Source: Muricea muricata
Taxonomy: Eukaryota; Cnidaria; Anthozoa; Malacalcyonacea; Plexauridae
NCBI GenBank assembly: GCA_963855995.1
Contig: OY979725.1
Coordinates: 1,550,001 to 1,614,000 of the forward strand
Length of the DNA stretch: 64,000 nucleotides
Direction: 5' to 3'
The translations under genes were made by a program, and so were the position numbers. The first letter of the stretch is position 1. Each line of letters starts with the position of its first letter. Shown here piece after piece: positions 11,218-21,846 of the stretch. The notes below the pieces were generated by a model. That model worked only from the letters and a program-made list of their open reading frames with translations. It did not search any database and was not told the origin of the DNA.

Positions 11218-14200
11218 TTAACTCATGACGCCAAAGACGGGATTGTGGCGACAAATACTTGGTCCAATCTCGTCGTACTGTGCTTTCGTGTGGCACACAG
11301 AATAGAACTCGGGCTAAAAAGAAAACGACATTGTTAATAACAAGTAGCTACAAAAGCGGTTGACGTGAAAGAAAGGGGCTGGCAAATTTACAGAACATTA
11401 AGCGTAGAATTTTATTGTATCTTTATACGTTCCATTTCTATTACTTACTGTGGATGCAAGCATACTGCCTCCAAACCACACAGCATAGCGCTGCATATGA
11501 TGAGTAATCACTTGAACCTCAATTGGCTTGGGCTGTCATAAAAAATAGTTCAATTAGCAAGTGTTAAATCAACGATCGTTTCCCTACGGGCACAGTACTG
11601 GAGGTGCACATCTTCTTTAGCCTTGGCTTAGGGACGCGAGGAGAGAGTATCCCTCATTACCGACTGTGGTTCTTTTTGTATTTATAAATAGATTACGTAT
11701 GAGTTACCTTAATACGTCCTCCGCTCAGCTGTTCGCTCAACTTGAGACGGGAATCAACAACTCTCTTAACATCACGTTGAAGACGACGCCCAAAATCTCG
11801 GAACATTGTAGACCCACCAGACAACACGATATTCTACATGGAATATAACCATTAGGCTTGTGGTGGTACTATTCATTCCACCGCACTACCACAGGTGTGT
11901 CTCCAGACACTCTTAAACTAGACTACAGGGCCAAAAGTCAGATCCTGTTGAAAACAGGTTGCAACAACGATGTTGTTGGCCAACATTGTTCCTGGTTGTC
12001 AACAGTATTGTTCGGCATTGTTACACCTGATTGTGGGCGGATTCAGGCTCAACAATATTGACAACTAAGAACAATGTTGCTCAACACTGCACCCAACAAC
12101 CTGTTACAATGGCATATTTTTTTGCGGTGTATCACGACACGGATAAAGCTCCATAATACACTACATTTTTGCTCATATTTTCTTAAAACTCATCATCGTA
12201 TGTAATTCGAAATCTAATCATATGGTTCATTGTCTTTCATTTATAAACAACCGCTCACAAAGCTGGCCATGTAGTACCGGCTTGTCGGCAACCCAATCTA
12301 TCGAATGGAATACAAGTTGTCGCAGTTATGTGTTGTTGGTAGCACTGAGAAACGGTGTTCCCAACCGTAGGATACAACTGGACGTCTATGTAGCACAAGT
12401 AAAACGAGAAAAATAGGATGAATGTTCCATATTATTCTTCTGCCACTGTGCAAATGTAGGAATGAACCCGATACTTATCTTATGGTACACGTACCTTGTA
12501 CAACGGTCTTCTAACGTCAATTGGACAGTTTTGAATGGCCGTGTCCACGACTTCTGAAATTGGCGTTGTGAAATCGGGATTGGAAAACTAAATAAATGTA
12601 CAGTACATGTTGTTATACTGAGTCTTGCTCAAAATATGTTTGAATGCAAACTCTTATCGTCTCTCATTGATTCAAAAATTGCAGAATACCATGGCTTCTA
12701 CAATCATGCAAAATTTTCTTGAAAAAGACCATCACACGCACAGCCAATACTATTGCCACATTTTGTATAATTTTCATCTTGACAATCTTTTCAAAATTTC
12801 ACTACCTCTTTATTCATTTACTCTTTTATCTTATTTAGCTTCAGCACAAAGGCAGGATCACCACAACAACATACGTCAATTACTGTGGGCCCCTATTACT
12901 TAACCCACCCGTTTAACTTTCCCTTTGGAACGTACCAGAGTGACCAGGGGGGGACACACTAGTTTCGGTAGAGCGTTGGCGTTTATTAATATACTTTCAC
13001 ATGAGAAGTGATGACTTTCCATCAAGTGTCCACCTTATGCAGGTGGACAGCACCTGGACTAAGACTACAACAATCTATGTCCACCCTACCTCTGGATGGA
13101 AAAAGATTTCTGGCCCCAAAAATCTTTCGTATCCAACATCCACTGAAAATTTCTGCAACACACATAAAACATACAATAAAATTTATGCATTGTAAAGAGT
13201 AAACCATTGTAATGGAGGCACAATCGTGGTGAGAAAAACCCCTGATTGTCAATGCAATTTATTTAGAGTTTACAATTGCTCACCTAGCGAATAAATCTTA
13301 CACACAAGACATGTATATATCATGTAATATACGTCACTTATACGTCATCACCTGTTTATTAACAGAGTTCATGCCTTCGAACTTTTTCATCCATTTGTCT
13401 GGATCTGCGTCGTACTTTGCGAATTCCTTTGCAACATCAGGACAAATGTATCCCCAACGCTCCTGCAAAACGGGTAAAATTTGCTGACATTGTACAAAAC
13501 ATTGTTCCATCCCGCAGGCTCCAACTATTTTGCTGTGTGGACATGGATACGCATGGATACAATACTCGAATGGATTGTCCCAGTTGTGTGTTGTTGGTAA
13601 CACTGAGTCCTGGCATTCCCAACCGTAGGATACAACTGAAAGTTAATCTAGCACAAACTTACGCGAATAATAGAATGGTAACTGACTATTATTCTTCTGC
13701 CGTTGTGCAAATATTAAATTGAAAGACTCACAGTTAACAGTTCAAAATTGAAACATATGGTATCAACTGTCATTATTCATTTTGTCACAGGACTATTTGC
13801 AGTATTTTCATTGTGTTACCATAATTAGTGATACCACCAAAGCCGAACAGTTTTACCTTTATTGTTTTTGCAGTGTCCAGCGATTGTTCTGGAGGGATTC
13901 CCATTTCACGTTCTCTTAAGATCTGTTGCACGAAGTAGGTTATATCTCGTCCAGCAATTGGAATATGCTTGATACAGCTGCCAATGACATACCCCTCAGC
14001 CTACACAATGCAAAGTAAAAATGTTCTGTTAAAAAAGGATAGAAGTAGATGAGAGCTGTCTCTTGTCTCAAGCCAAATCTTTCTGCCTTAACCATCCCCT
14101 GCATATGTCTTTTGGCATACGAATCCAGCGCATGTAAACATCAAGCTTTGCATCACATAAACACAAGTCACAAAACGTCTTCAAATTTTCAAAATCAGCT

Positions 14201-17200
14201 ACGAATGTGATTCACAAAAATCTACCCCTTTTTCAGCTGAAAAAATTTTTTACCTAATGCCATATTTAGCCACAATGCACATTGGTTGGGATTAGTTAGC
14301 ACACAAACTTTAGAAAGCAATTGCCAATGAACATATTGTTTTCAATACAGTGACTATAAATATTTTTCTACAAACATACCACTGGGATAACATGGGTTAC
14401 ACCATCTCCTGAATCAATCACAGTTCCTGTTAGAGTTCTTTCACCAACTTGTCGTGACGTCCACGAAGCGGCGAGAGCAAGCACAGCCTTAATTGGAGCA
14501 CAAAAGATACCGCAGATAAACTAGCTTTTATATAGTTATTATAGGTAGCCTTTACTCTAAATTATGTATATTTAATTGTCATGTTTCTATTTTTGTTCCA
14601 TAAATAAATATACAAATTATCTGTTAATATGTGTTACTCATTAAGAACATGTTCACAGCAAAATAAATGTTTCAGCAATTTGATTTGTATAACATCACTG
14701 TCAATATGTTACAACCGTAGATATTGCTGCATTTTAATATAGCACAGCAATAACGGAAAAAATTTGATGAGATTGCAAAATTCTTTTCCTGCCTGCCGTG
14801 CAATTACCCTTACAACTCTCCAAAAACCCACCCCCACCAAATAAGCCCTCTTGCCTTCCCAGTTCTGGGAGGAGCACCATAAATTACAGCACCATAAGCA
14901 TTACCCATAGATTACTACACTCTAAAGATTGTCAATATCAACTCAAAAGTAGAAATAAACTAGGAAATGAACTGTTACAAAAGCCCAACCTGAACTGCTA
15001 TGTATAGACCAGGAACATTGAATGATTCAAACATAATTTCTATTGACAAAAATAAACAATAAAAATCAACTTGTAACCAAAAATATTTCAAATGAAAAGT
15101 GACATAATATAAACAAAGTTAAATTACTTTACCAGCAGTATATTCTCTGTTTTCTGGTGTGTTCAGGGGTGGTTCAGTCTACATAAGATAGATTTGGTAC
15201 AGACAGATGTTCCATCATTTAAATATACAAGCATAACATTTTCTAATTTACAATCCTTGTGACCTTGTCCTAACTATAACACAAGCACAGTGTAGAAGGA
15301 AGGAAGAATGTTGTCCTTAGAAGACTAAACCTCAGTTAGCTAAGAGTTTAAAAGACTAACACGTTATCTTGCATGGTGCTATTCATTTGTCAACACCCCT
15401 GATGTGCTTACATCAGAGAAAAGATCAGGTTGAAACTAGGAATATAGAGTATATTTACCAATAGGAAATAATGATCTTCAGGCTCTGCTCGAAGATATTT
15501 GAAAATACACTGTTCCCAGAATCTTTCCTGAGGATAAACAATGATTATCGCTTAGAGCTTTGCCACTTGAATCAAACATTGAATGATAAATACATTGATA
15601 TTTGGTATGCCAAATTATCCCATGCTAAACTTATTCAAGTTTTTTTCCAAGCATGTATTACTGTACCATTAAATCCCAGTCTTCAACTATACCATGTCGA
15701 ATAGGCCACTGAAAATTTGAAATAATTTAGGTGATGAAGTTCTCAATGAAAATATATCACAAGTAAAATTCAGATACAGCTACTGGTTTGAGCACTGGAT
15801 TGCAAATGGTTTTCAACTGCTGATTACAAACCTTTGTGCCGTATTGTGGCTTATCAATTGCCTCATCACCAATAAAGAAATCTAGCATGAATATAAAAGT
15901 TATTTTGGAACTTTACCATGACAGTAATGAGTAAGATTTCTGTGTAATGTCCAAGGCTCAAAAATAACACTGTCTGGCTATTATGCAATTGTCTCACTCT
16001 GTTTTAATCATGTTATGTTGTCAACATGGGCAGTCTAAAGAGATAGTATCCAAAAAAAAAAAGCAGAGAGACTGGATCACACCATACTCACTTCTATGTA
16101 CAAATTATCGACGATTTACAAAGGTTGTGATTGGTCCCTGAACTCAAAGACAAACATCAAATGCTTAGTTTACAAACCAGCTTGCAAATTCTGAAATGAA
16201 TTTTGAACTTCGCGACGAACTTAGGAACTTCGCAATGAAGTTCGGAATATAACAGTGAAAAGTGACCTGAAATCAATGCTAACACAGTCTGATTTTGTGT
16301 CATGCATGTATCATTAACAAAATAATGGCATAAAATGTAATATACTGTAGGCATTTTCTTTATAGCTACATTTGCAGTGTGGTAGAATTTGACCAGTCAA
16401 GAATTGCATTTGACCAGTCATTGGATCAACCGACTGGACCATGACCCTCCTAATGTGGAATTCTATTTTTAGCACCAAAATGTCAGACTTGTGAAAAATG
16501 GCACTTTAATGCAATAAGATGGTGTTATATACCATACAAAGAATAAAGCACAAATGTCAAAGCAGTTTGATTTGTATAATGCCATCGTCTAGACATCACA
16601 ACCGTAGATACTGCTACACTTGCTATAGCACAGCAATAACGGAAATAAATTTGGAATGAGCAAATTTCTTTCCCTGCCTGCCGTGCAAACCTAAATTTGG
16701 AACTTTGTCTAACTGGTAAGAGATCCATAAATATCCACCTAAAACCTCAGATCAACATCTACGTACCAAGGTCTTCCACACCCTTTGTTGTCCGCCTTTG
16801 ATTCTTATCGCCAACTTTGGCGGATTCCTTTATCGCGATTGCTGTTTTTCACAAAAAAAGATTTGTTATAAATTGAGCAATTCTTCAAAAATTTGGTTTT
16901 AGGCATTCTTAAATCATTATTGGATTCACACAAACCTGATGGCATTATAAACTGTGGCTCAGTATTCCCTGCATAGCCCATTTTTGTATAACTATTTGAG
17001 AAAAAGTTAGTAATAATGAATATTGGTAAAATACAGGTAACATAGTTTTGACAGACTAAATAGAAGTAGAATGTCTGTATTTCGAATGCTACTAATTTGG
17101 ATGCTACCAATGAAGGGGCTTGGTTTACTGCTCCAGACATGTGGCACTCAACAAAATCACCTGGAATTAAGAGTCCTCCCCCCCCCTGCATGCAGAGTTA

Positions 17201-17810
17201 TCATTTTTACATACCAAATATAGTTTGGGTAAAATTACAAGGAAATGAAAGATCTTGGGTGATTTTAGGCATACTTTCTTTTTCCAAACTAACGTGTATA
17301 CACACGCATTCAGGAGCAAATCAGTAACCAGCTATGTAGACATGAAATATTTCGGTCATAAAAAAACAGGGTGCAATTTTGTATTAAAGCACATCAAAAC
17401 TTCGACTTTAAGCTGAGTTCATCATGCTACATTAAATTCCCAGCCTTACCAGCATAAAAGAATGATATGATATGGTTACATATCAAAGAAAGTACAAAGT
17501 TAACTAATATAAACACTTCAAATTTCGGTTACTTCATTTTGTGCAAGCATTTCTCATATGTACTAAAATTGCATACAAACATACGCAAAAGTAACTCTAT
17601 AATCTAAAGTACAACAAAGGTATAATAAACCACATAAAAAGCAGCTAAATGGCAAGTTCAGCGAGTGCACTTAGCATGAAATATAGTTGTTAGTCTTGTT
17701 GGGAGTTTTCCCCGGAACAATCTGAAATGAACAAGAGCATTTATAAACATTTCAACTTACCCCGTTCCATTGTCAATAACACAAGCCGGTAGCCTGCCTT
17801 GAATAGACAT
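11218..17810 (-). CDS. ACTR3: Actin-related protein 3 (Arp2/3 complex subunit)
   Basis: Sixteen exons, minus strand: 17761-17810, 16936-16991, 16767-16841, 15832-15881, 15667-15708, 15459-15527, 15133-15178, 14990-15039, 14380-14487, 13857-14000, 13352-13462, 13090-13152, 12495-12587, 11708-11833, 11449-11532, 11218-11313. The spliced protein has 420 aa (human Arp3 418) and is colinear with Arp3 along its length. The first nucleotide loop DNGTGYTK is at 13-20, with [10 protein letters not shown] after it. Arp3-typical blocks are [65 protein letters not shown] and the C-terminus [10 protein letters not shown]. Arp3 and Arp2 form the nucleus for branched actin filaments at the leading edge and at endocytic sites. 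The distinctive Arp3 C-terminus and PEFY block argue against Arp2 or conventional actin. Introns carry repeated elements listed separately. Confidence 0.97.
11935..12115. repeat. Dispersed caacattgttgg-type repeat in Arp3 intron 13
   Basis: The words 'acaacgatgttgttggccaa', 'caacattgttcc', 'aacaatattgac' and 'acaatgttgctcaacac' alternate in both orientations. It resembles the ttgcaac family in style but has its own words. Ends are not defined. Confidence 0.5.
12295..12457. repeat. Interspersed repeat family A, copy 1 (Arp3 intron 13)
   Basis: It shares a long colinear match with 13558-13712: 'gtgttgttggtaRcactgag', then 'ttcccaaccgtaggatacaa', then 'attattcttctgccRttgtg'. The two copies are in the same orientation in two introns of one gene. 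Confidence 0.7.
13558..13712. repeat. Interspersed repeat family A, copy 2 (Arp3 intron 10)
   Basis: Second copy of the element at 12295-12457, same orientation, about 75-80% identical by eye over 155 bases, with the same three anchor words in the same order. Confidence 0.7.
14657..14803. repeat. Interspersed repeat family B, copy 1 (Arp3 intron 8)
   Basis: It matches 16546-16688 colinearly: 'tttgatttgtataa', 'acaaccgtagatactgct' (one mismatch), 'atagcacagcaataacggaa' and 'cctgcctgccgtgcaa'. Confidence 0.75.
16146..16220. repeat. Partial copy of the 'tttgtttacaaa' inverted-repeat family
   Basis: The words 'gtttacaaaccagcttgcaaatt' (in pieces) and 'gaattttgaacttcgc' resemble one arm of the inverted repeat at 33983-34131. 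It lies in Arp3 intron 3. Confidence 0.4.
16546..16688. repeat. Interspersed repeat family B, copy 2 (Arp3 intron 3)
   Basis: Second copy of the element at 14657-14803, same orientation, with shared words 'tagcacagcaataacgga' and 'tccctgcctgccgtgcaa'. Identity is about 80% by eye. Confidence 0.75.
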
Positions 17811-18916
17811 ACTTCTAGCAGAGTTCTTTAGGCTTCAGAGCCCGTAGTTTGTTTAAAAATAAAGTAATGTTGAAGGAAGATATCAAGCAAGTACTCCAAG
17901 CCAGATACTCGAAGCGGAAGCCAGACAGCAAGATGGCGAACCAGGAGGGAGGATCCGGAGCGATGTGATGCATTGTGGGTAGACAAATATGGCTGTCTGA
18001 ACTCTCTCTGTTTCCTTTTAGTTTTTAAACTGTTCCTTTTCCTTTTAAGTCAGGTGTTTTTACAAAACAAAATGTAGGAACTGCATTTGTGAACAAAAAT
18101 TAACATAACTTTTCTCACACTTTTAATGCTTATTTTTTTTACGTACTTTTCTTAATTGATTTTGGAATACGTTCGGTTTCATTTTTGTGAAATAATGGCC
18201 AATAATGCAAAGCGAAATTATTTCTCTCCTTACAGAGCACTTCCTTATTTGACTATTGATGCAAATATCAATATTCGAGCTAATAACTAAGTACAAAGAA
18301 ACCTCATGTAAACGTATTGAGTATAGGTAGGTATGGACCACACGTTTTGTTCTGTCACAATTTTTGTAAATTTTTTTATTGATATGTTTGTTAGAGAAGA
18401 ATTGAATGTGTTGGGCCATGGTTTCCGTGCACAGGGCTCAAAATCGAGCCTCAGTCTCGCTCAAATCGGCGAGGTCAAAATTCTCTCTAATGCAAAAATG
18501 ACATGTTAGGAATATCGGGCTTTTTTAACAAGTCTTGCCGTAACGCTGTTCTAGTCGGCGAGATCGAAATTTCTCTTCAAAGGTGTGTTGGGGGCATATT
18601 TTCTGTGCTCAGGGCACCGGATTGAGCCTAATGACATGTTCAAAGAGGCAGGACACTGCAACGAATTCATAAGCACAATCAGAACCTGTGTCAGAACGAA
18701 ATCGAGTTCAATTTTGCAACAGAAACGCTCATGAATTAGCAATGAAGGTTAGAAAATCAAATTACCAAGGATTAAATTACCTAGTTGCCATGACTATACT
18801 GCATTGTGTTACAATAATCTATGCTAGTTTGATGTTGTGTTTTGATTTGAGACAACTCACATGTATACGCGAAATATACACTACAACTCTATATTTAGGT
18901 AAAATAATTTCACCTG
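17811..18916. other. Divergent intergenic region between Arp3 and the unknown single-exon gene
   Basis: The left part is the Arp3 promoter region. A GC-richer stretch at 17910-18000 with an AAGATGGCG word stands out from the AT-rich surroundings. The right part leads into the unknown plus-strand gene. No conserved exon is seen; the open frame near 18688 overlaps the next gene's start and looks like chance. Confidence 0.55.
17930..17938 (+). promoter_or_regulatory. YY1-like motif AAGATGGCG in the Arp3 promoter region
   Basis: AAGATGGCG matches the core of the YY1 consensus, about 120 bases upstream of the Arp3 start codon, inside the GC-richer block. About 35 bases further is 'gcattgtgggta', another word common in housekeeping promoters. 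Function is inferred from motif and position. Confidence 0.35.
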
Positions 18917-19921
18917 ATGAGGCGAGTATATTACGAAGGAAGACCAAAAACCGATGAGCTTTTCTGGTTTCAAGATAACAGAACAGGATGCGAGAAGCAA
19001 ACGGTCTATTTTGAAAGGATTAGACAGCTCGATTCTGAGCTTCTTACAAAGGAACAGAAACACTTGGTCAACGCGATGGAACGTTTGAAACAGTTGAGAT
19101 ACCCAAGACGAAAGCCTGTGGTCCTAAACGGCAGAAATTGGGAGCAAAGCACAAAATATCAGCCGCAAAAGTCAACACGCGACAAGTCCCTGGCCAGGCA
19201 AAATACAAGGCACAAACAGGGCACAAAATCAGCACTTGTTTTAAACGCAAAGCAAATGGAAATCTGCGTGGAACACCATAACGACAGACCGAAATTAAGA
19301 CCAAAAACTGAAAGGCAGGATAGAAGCAAAGAATCTTTAAAAAACGATGAAGAAACGCAGTCGATCGAACAGGATACAACCAAACTCGGTGGTCATCCTG
19401 TAAATAACTGCTCTGATAACAAATTACATTTAAGGAAAATGCCAATTTGCGATGTCTTCCTTCCCATCTTGCCTTGTATACCAAACGTGGGACACAAGGC
19501 AAATATTGAGACGGAAAATAAGCTAAGAATATTGGAACTGGCGAATGGAGAATTTCAAAAATGCGACCTTTCAGCGACTCTTTCTAGTAATAAGGACAAG
19601 AAGAAAACAAGATGCAATTCGAAACTTGCCAGTGGAAGGCAAATGAAATATGCTTCAAACCAAAGCGATAGTTTAACACCTGTCTTAGTGGACGTCTTCG
19701 ATGGAATGCTTCCCGAAAAAGAGTTAGGTAAAAATTCACAAGATGGCAGTCTAAAACCACAAGAAATTGGAAAAGCTGAAACACAAACGAGAGATTCAAA
19801 ATGCGAAGGTGAACAGGATTCAAGCAATGTCAGACAGCCACCACCGCCGACCAGACGAAATTCCCAGAAATCAACGTCGTCTTTTGGAATCAGTAAAGAA
19901 AGTTCGAACATGATTGCATAG
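18917..19921 (+). CDS. Unknown hydrophilic protein, single open frame of 334 codons
   Basis: This is an uninterrupted frame in AT-rich DNA, far longer than chance frames here. I do not recognise the family. The protein is very hydrophilic and rich in Lys, Arg, Gln, Asn, Ser and Asp. Residues about 30-62 (ERIRQLDSELLTKEQKHLVN onward) could form an amphipathic helix, followed by a basic stretch. A less charged window near 175-190 contains MPICDVFLPILPCIPN. The tail holds a proline run, then RRNSQKS and a serine-rich end. There is no signal peptide or membrane helix. An in-frame TAA lies just upstream, so ATG 18917 is the first possible start; an 'atatttag' acceptor before it may join a 5' UTR exon. 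It is divergent from Arp3. It could be a lineage-specific intrinsically disordered protein or the large last exon of a longer gene. Confidence 0.6.
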   Translation: MRRVYYEGRPKTDELFWFQDNRTGCEKQTVYFERIRQLDSELLTKEQKHLVNAMERLKQLRYPRRKPVVLNGRNWEQSTKYQPQKSTRDKSLARQNTRHKQGTKSALVLNAKQMEICVEHHNDRPKLRPKTERQDRSKESLKNDEETQSIEQDTTKLGGHPVNNCSDNKLHLRKMPICDVFLPILPCIPNVGHKANIETENKLRILELANGEFQKCDLSATLSSNKDKKKTRCNSKLASGRQMKYASNQSDSLTPVLVDVFDGMLPEKELGKNSQDGSLKPQEIGKAETQTRDSKCEGEQDSSNVRQPPPPTRRNSQKSTSSFGISKESSNMIA

Positions 19922-19967
19922 ACAACAGGGATAGTCAGCTTTGAACAACGACCTATAACAATTACCT

Positions 19968-20300
19968 GTTCACAGGCTCAAGTTGCAAACAAGTCTGTTG
20001 ACATCTTGCAACAGAATTGTTACGTACATGCATGAAGTCCATATCAGTATCCGTTCGCACGGCCTACAGTAGCTTGTCGATGACAAGTCTGTTTCAACTT
20101 GTGAAGAAACCAATTGCAAGGTCACGATTGCTATAACTTGTTAGCTACGTGCTTCTACGAATTGCTTTAACAAGTTGTAACAAGTCTATACATGACGAGT
20201 TTCACCAAGCTCGATTTTAAATGATTTTTTGCAACTTCATGGAATTGAAAATTTCGTTGCAACTTATCAACTAGTAAAATTGACAAGTTGCAAAAGCTTT
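19968..20300. repeat. Dispersed ttgcaac/caagtctgtt repeat copy
   Basis: The words 'gttgcaaacaagtctgttga', 'catcttgcaaca', 'gacaagtctgtttcaacttg' and 'aacttgttagc' recur at 4888-5090 and 30518-30735. This is the longest copy in the window. Confidence 0.6.
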
Positions 20301-20433
20301 GGGCGTTTTGGCTGTGTGGGTCATGTTATTGTATCAAATTGGTGATCAGAGATTTATGTGCGAAACTGTTGGTTGCTTTTGGCAAAAAAAAAACACAACA
20401 TTATTCTGTACGTAGTATTTCAGATGATTATTC

Positions 20434-20439
20434 AATAAA
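20434..20439 (+). terminator. Candidate polyadenylation signal of the unknown gene
   Basis: AATAAA on the plus strand, about 510 bases after the stop codon at 19921. The 3' UTR it implies contains a dispersed repeat. Confidence 0.3.
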
Positions 20440-20704
20440 ATTTTAGTCGAACGCGATCAAATAAGAATGTAAATTGTCCAGAAAAATGAACGTACTTTTG
20501 TCCAACACGACCTCACGATTAACGTGCTCATGGACAACGCAACGAGCGTATTTATGTATCACTTCAATTCTTAATGACCACTGATTTATTTCATTCCCAG
20601 TGAACATTGATATCTGACAGACGCTCCTAAAACGTTCTGATTAAAATACACCCTCGTTACTCAGAAGACTGGTTTTCATTTGACATAACTGTCCTAAGAT
20701 CTGT

Positions 20705-21140
20705 GGAGGGTAATCACCGCCAAAATTAATAAGCGAATTTTGTTGTTCAGTATGCTGAATTTGCTATTTGTCTCAGGTGTCTCATGTGTTGTGATGTTGC
20801 AATTTTGAATTTCGATATTCAAGAATTATTTTTGATGTTCCTAATTCGCATTTGCACTTCTGTTTATGCATTCTGTTATTACTGGCAGGAAATAAATTAT
20901 CATCACAAATTTGGTCAAAAACTGTGTTCTGAGTGCCATACACAATGTTACGTCATCACAATGGTATGTTTAGGGACAGAATCCATAAACAGAAGTGCCA
21001 ATGCGAATTATGAACATCAAAATTCAGTTCTAGGACATCAAAATTTAAAACTGCAACATCACAACGCACGAGACGAATAGCAAAATGAGCATATTGAGCA
21101 ACCAAATTCGGTTATTAATTTTGGCAGTAATCACCCTCCA
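20705..21140. mobile_element. 436-bp MITE-like element with long terminal inverted repeats
   Basis: The left end 'ggagggtaatcaccgccaaa' is answered at the right by 'tttggcagtaatcaccctcc'. The arms stay complementary inward for about 180 bp on each side ('gttgtgatgttgcaatttt' against 'aaaactgcaacatcacaac'; 'attcgcatttgcacttctgt' against 'acagaagtgccaatgcgaat'). It has no transposase frame. The repeats have drifted, so the insertion is not recent. Confidence 0.8.
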
Positions 21141-21846
21141 TAAAGATCTACCTATCTTTCTTTTGTGAGCTGTATTCAAATAGGCCATTATTGTGTGGAT
21201 GTGTGTTGATACTTTATCACATTCATGCACTAGTAAATTAACCCTCCCCCCCCAGGATTCCAATCCACGATTACGAAGGAGATGGCGGATGTAATTTTTT
21301 CCAGTAATGCACTGCGGCCAAAAATCTTTAAAGAAAGAGGATGGATGTCTTTTGAAGGATAGACGTAAGACAGAAGGTCGATTTGTTTATTGTGCTGAAT
21401 TTTCTCATCATTAGGTGATCTTGTGTTATCTTCATACAGAATTTCAACCTTACATTGGCAATGCATTCTTGGGAAGTGTAATCTTGGATTGACTAGTGCA
21501 TTAAAACGGTTACGACTAAATTGAGACCAAGCTTACCCTAAACATCTTTCACCACCTCAAACAATTTAAAAGGAATTCAACGTTTCAAGCGACGGGCTTT
21601 GCTCAAAACAAAGAATTCTGCTTTATCGTTATAGGTGATGAAAGAACCTACAGTATACCTTCCGTGTATTTCGACTGCACTGCCGTCCCTGGGACCTTAG
21701 TTTGAAATACTGTCGCTTGGCAACGGTACATTGAACGCTGACGTGTGCAATACAAAAATCGAATGGTCTATTTTATACAGCGTCCAAATGAAAACTTCAA
21801 TACCCCTGCAGTTTGCGTATTGTAATCTGAAGTGGATACTAAAACC

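Larger units (their letters stand above)
19922..21846. other. Intergenic region with repeats, upstream of the DNAJC7 stop
   Basis: This holds the 3' flank of the unknown gene and of DNAJC7, which converge. Two repeats fill much of it (19968-20300 and 20705-21140). No conserved exon is visible. Confidence 0.6.

Noticed and set aside
18688..18957. Plus-strand 89-codon frame just before the unknown gene
   Set aside because: It runs into the unknown gene in another frame, has no similarity to anything I know and probably lies in 5' UTR or intron.
19068..19911. Long antisense open frames (144 and 118 codons) opposite the unknown single-exon gene
   Set aside because: They are shadows of the 334-codon plus-strand frame, with Phe/Leu/Cys-rich composition typical of the antisense of Lys/Glu/Gln-rich coding sequence.
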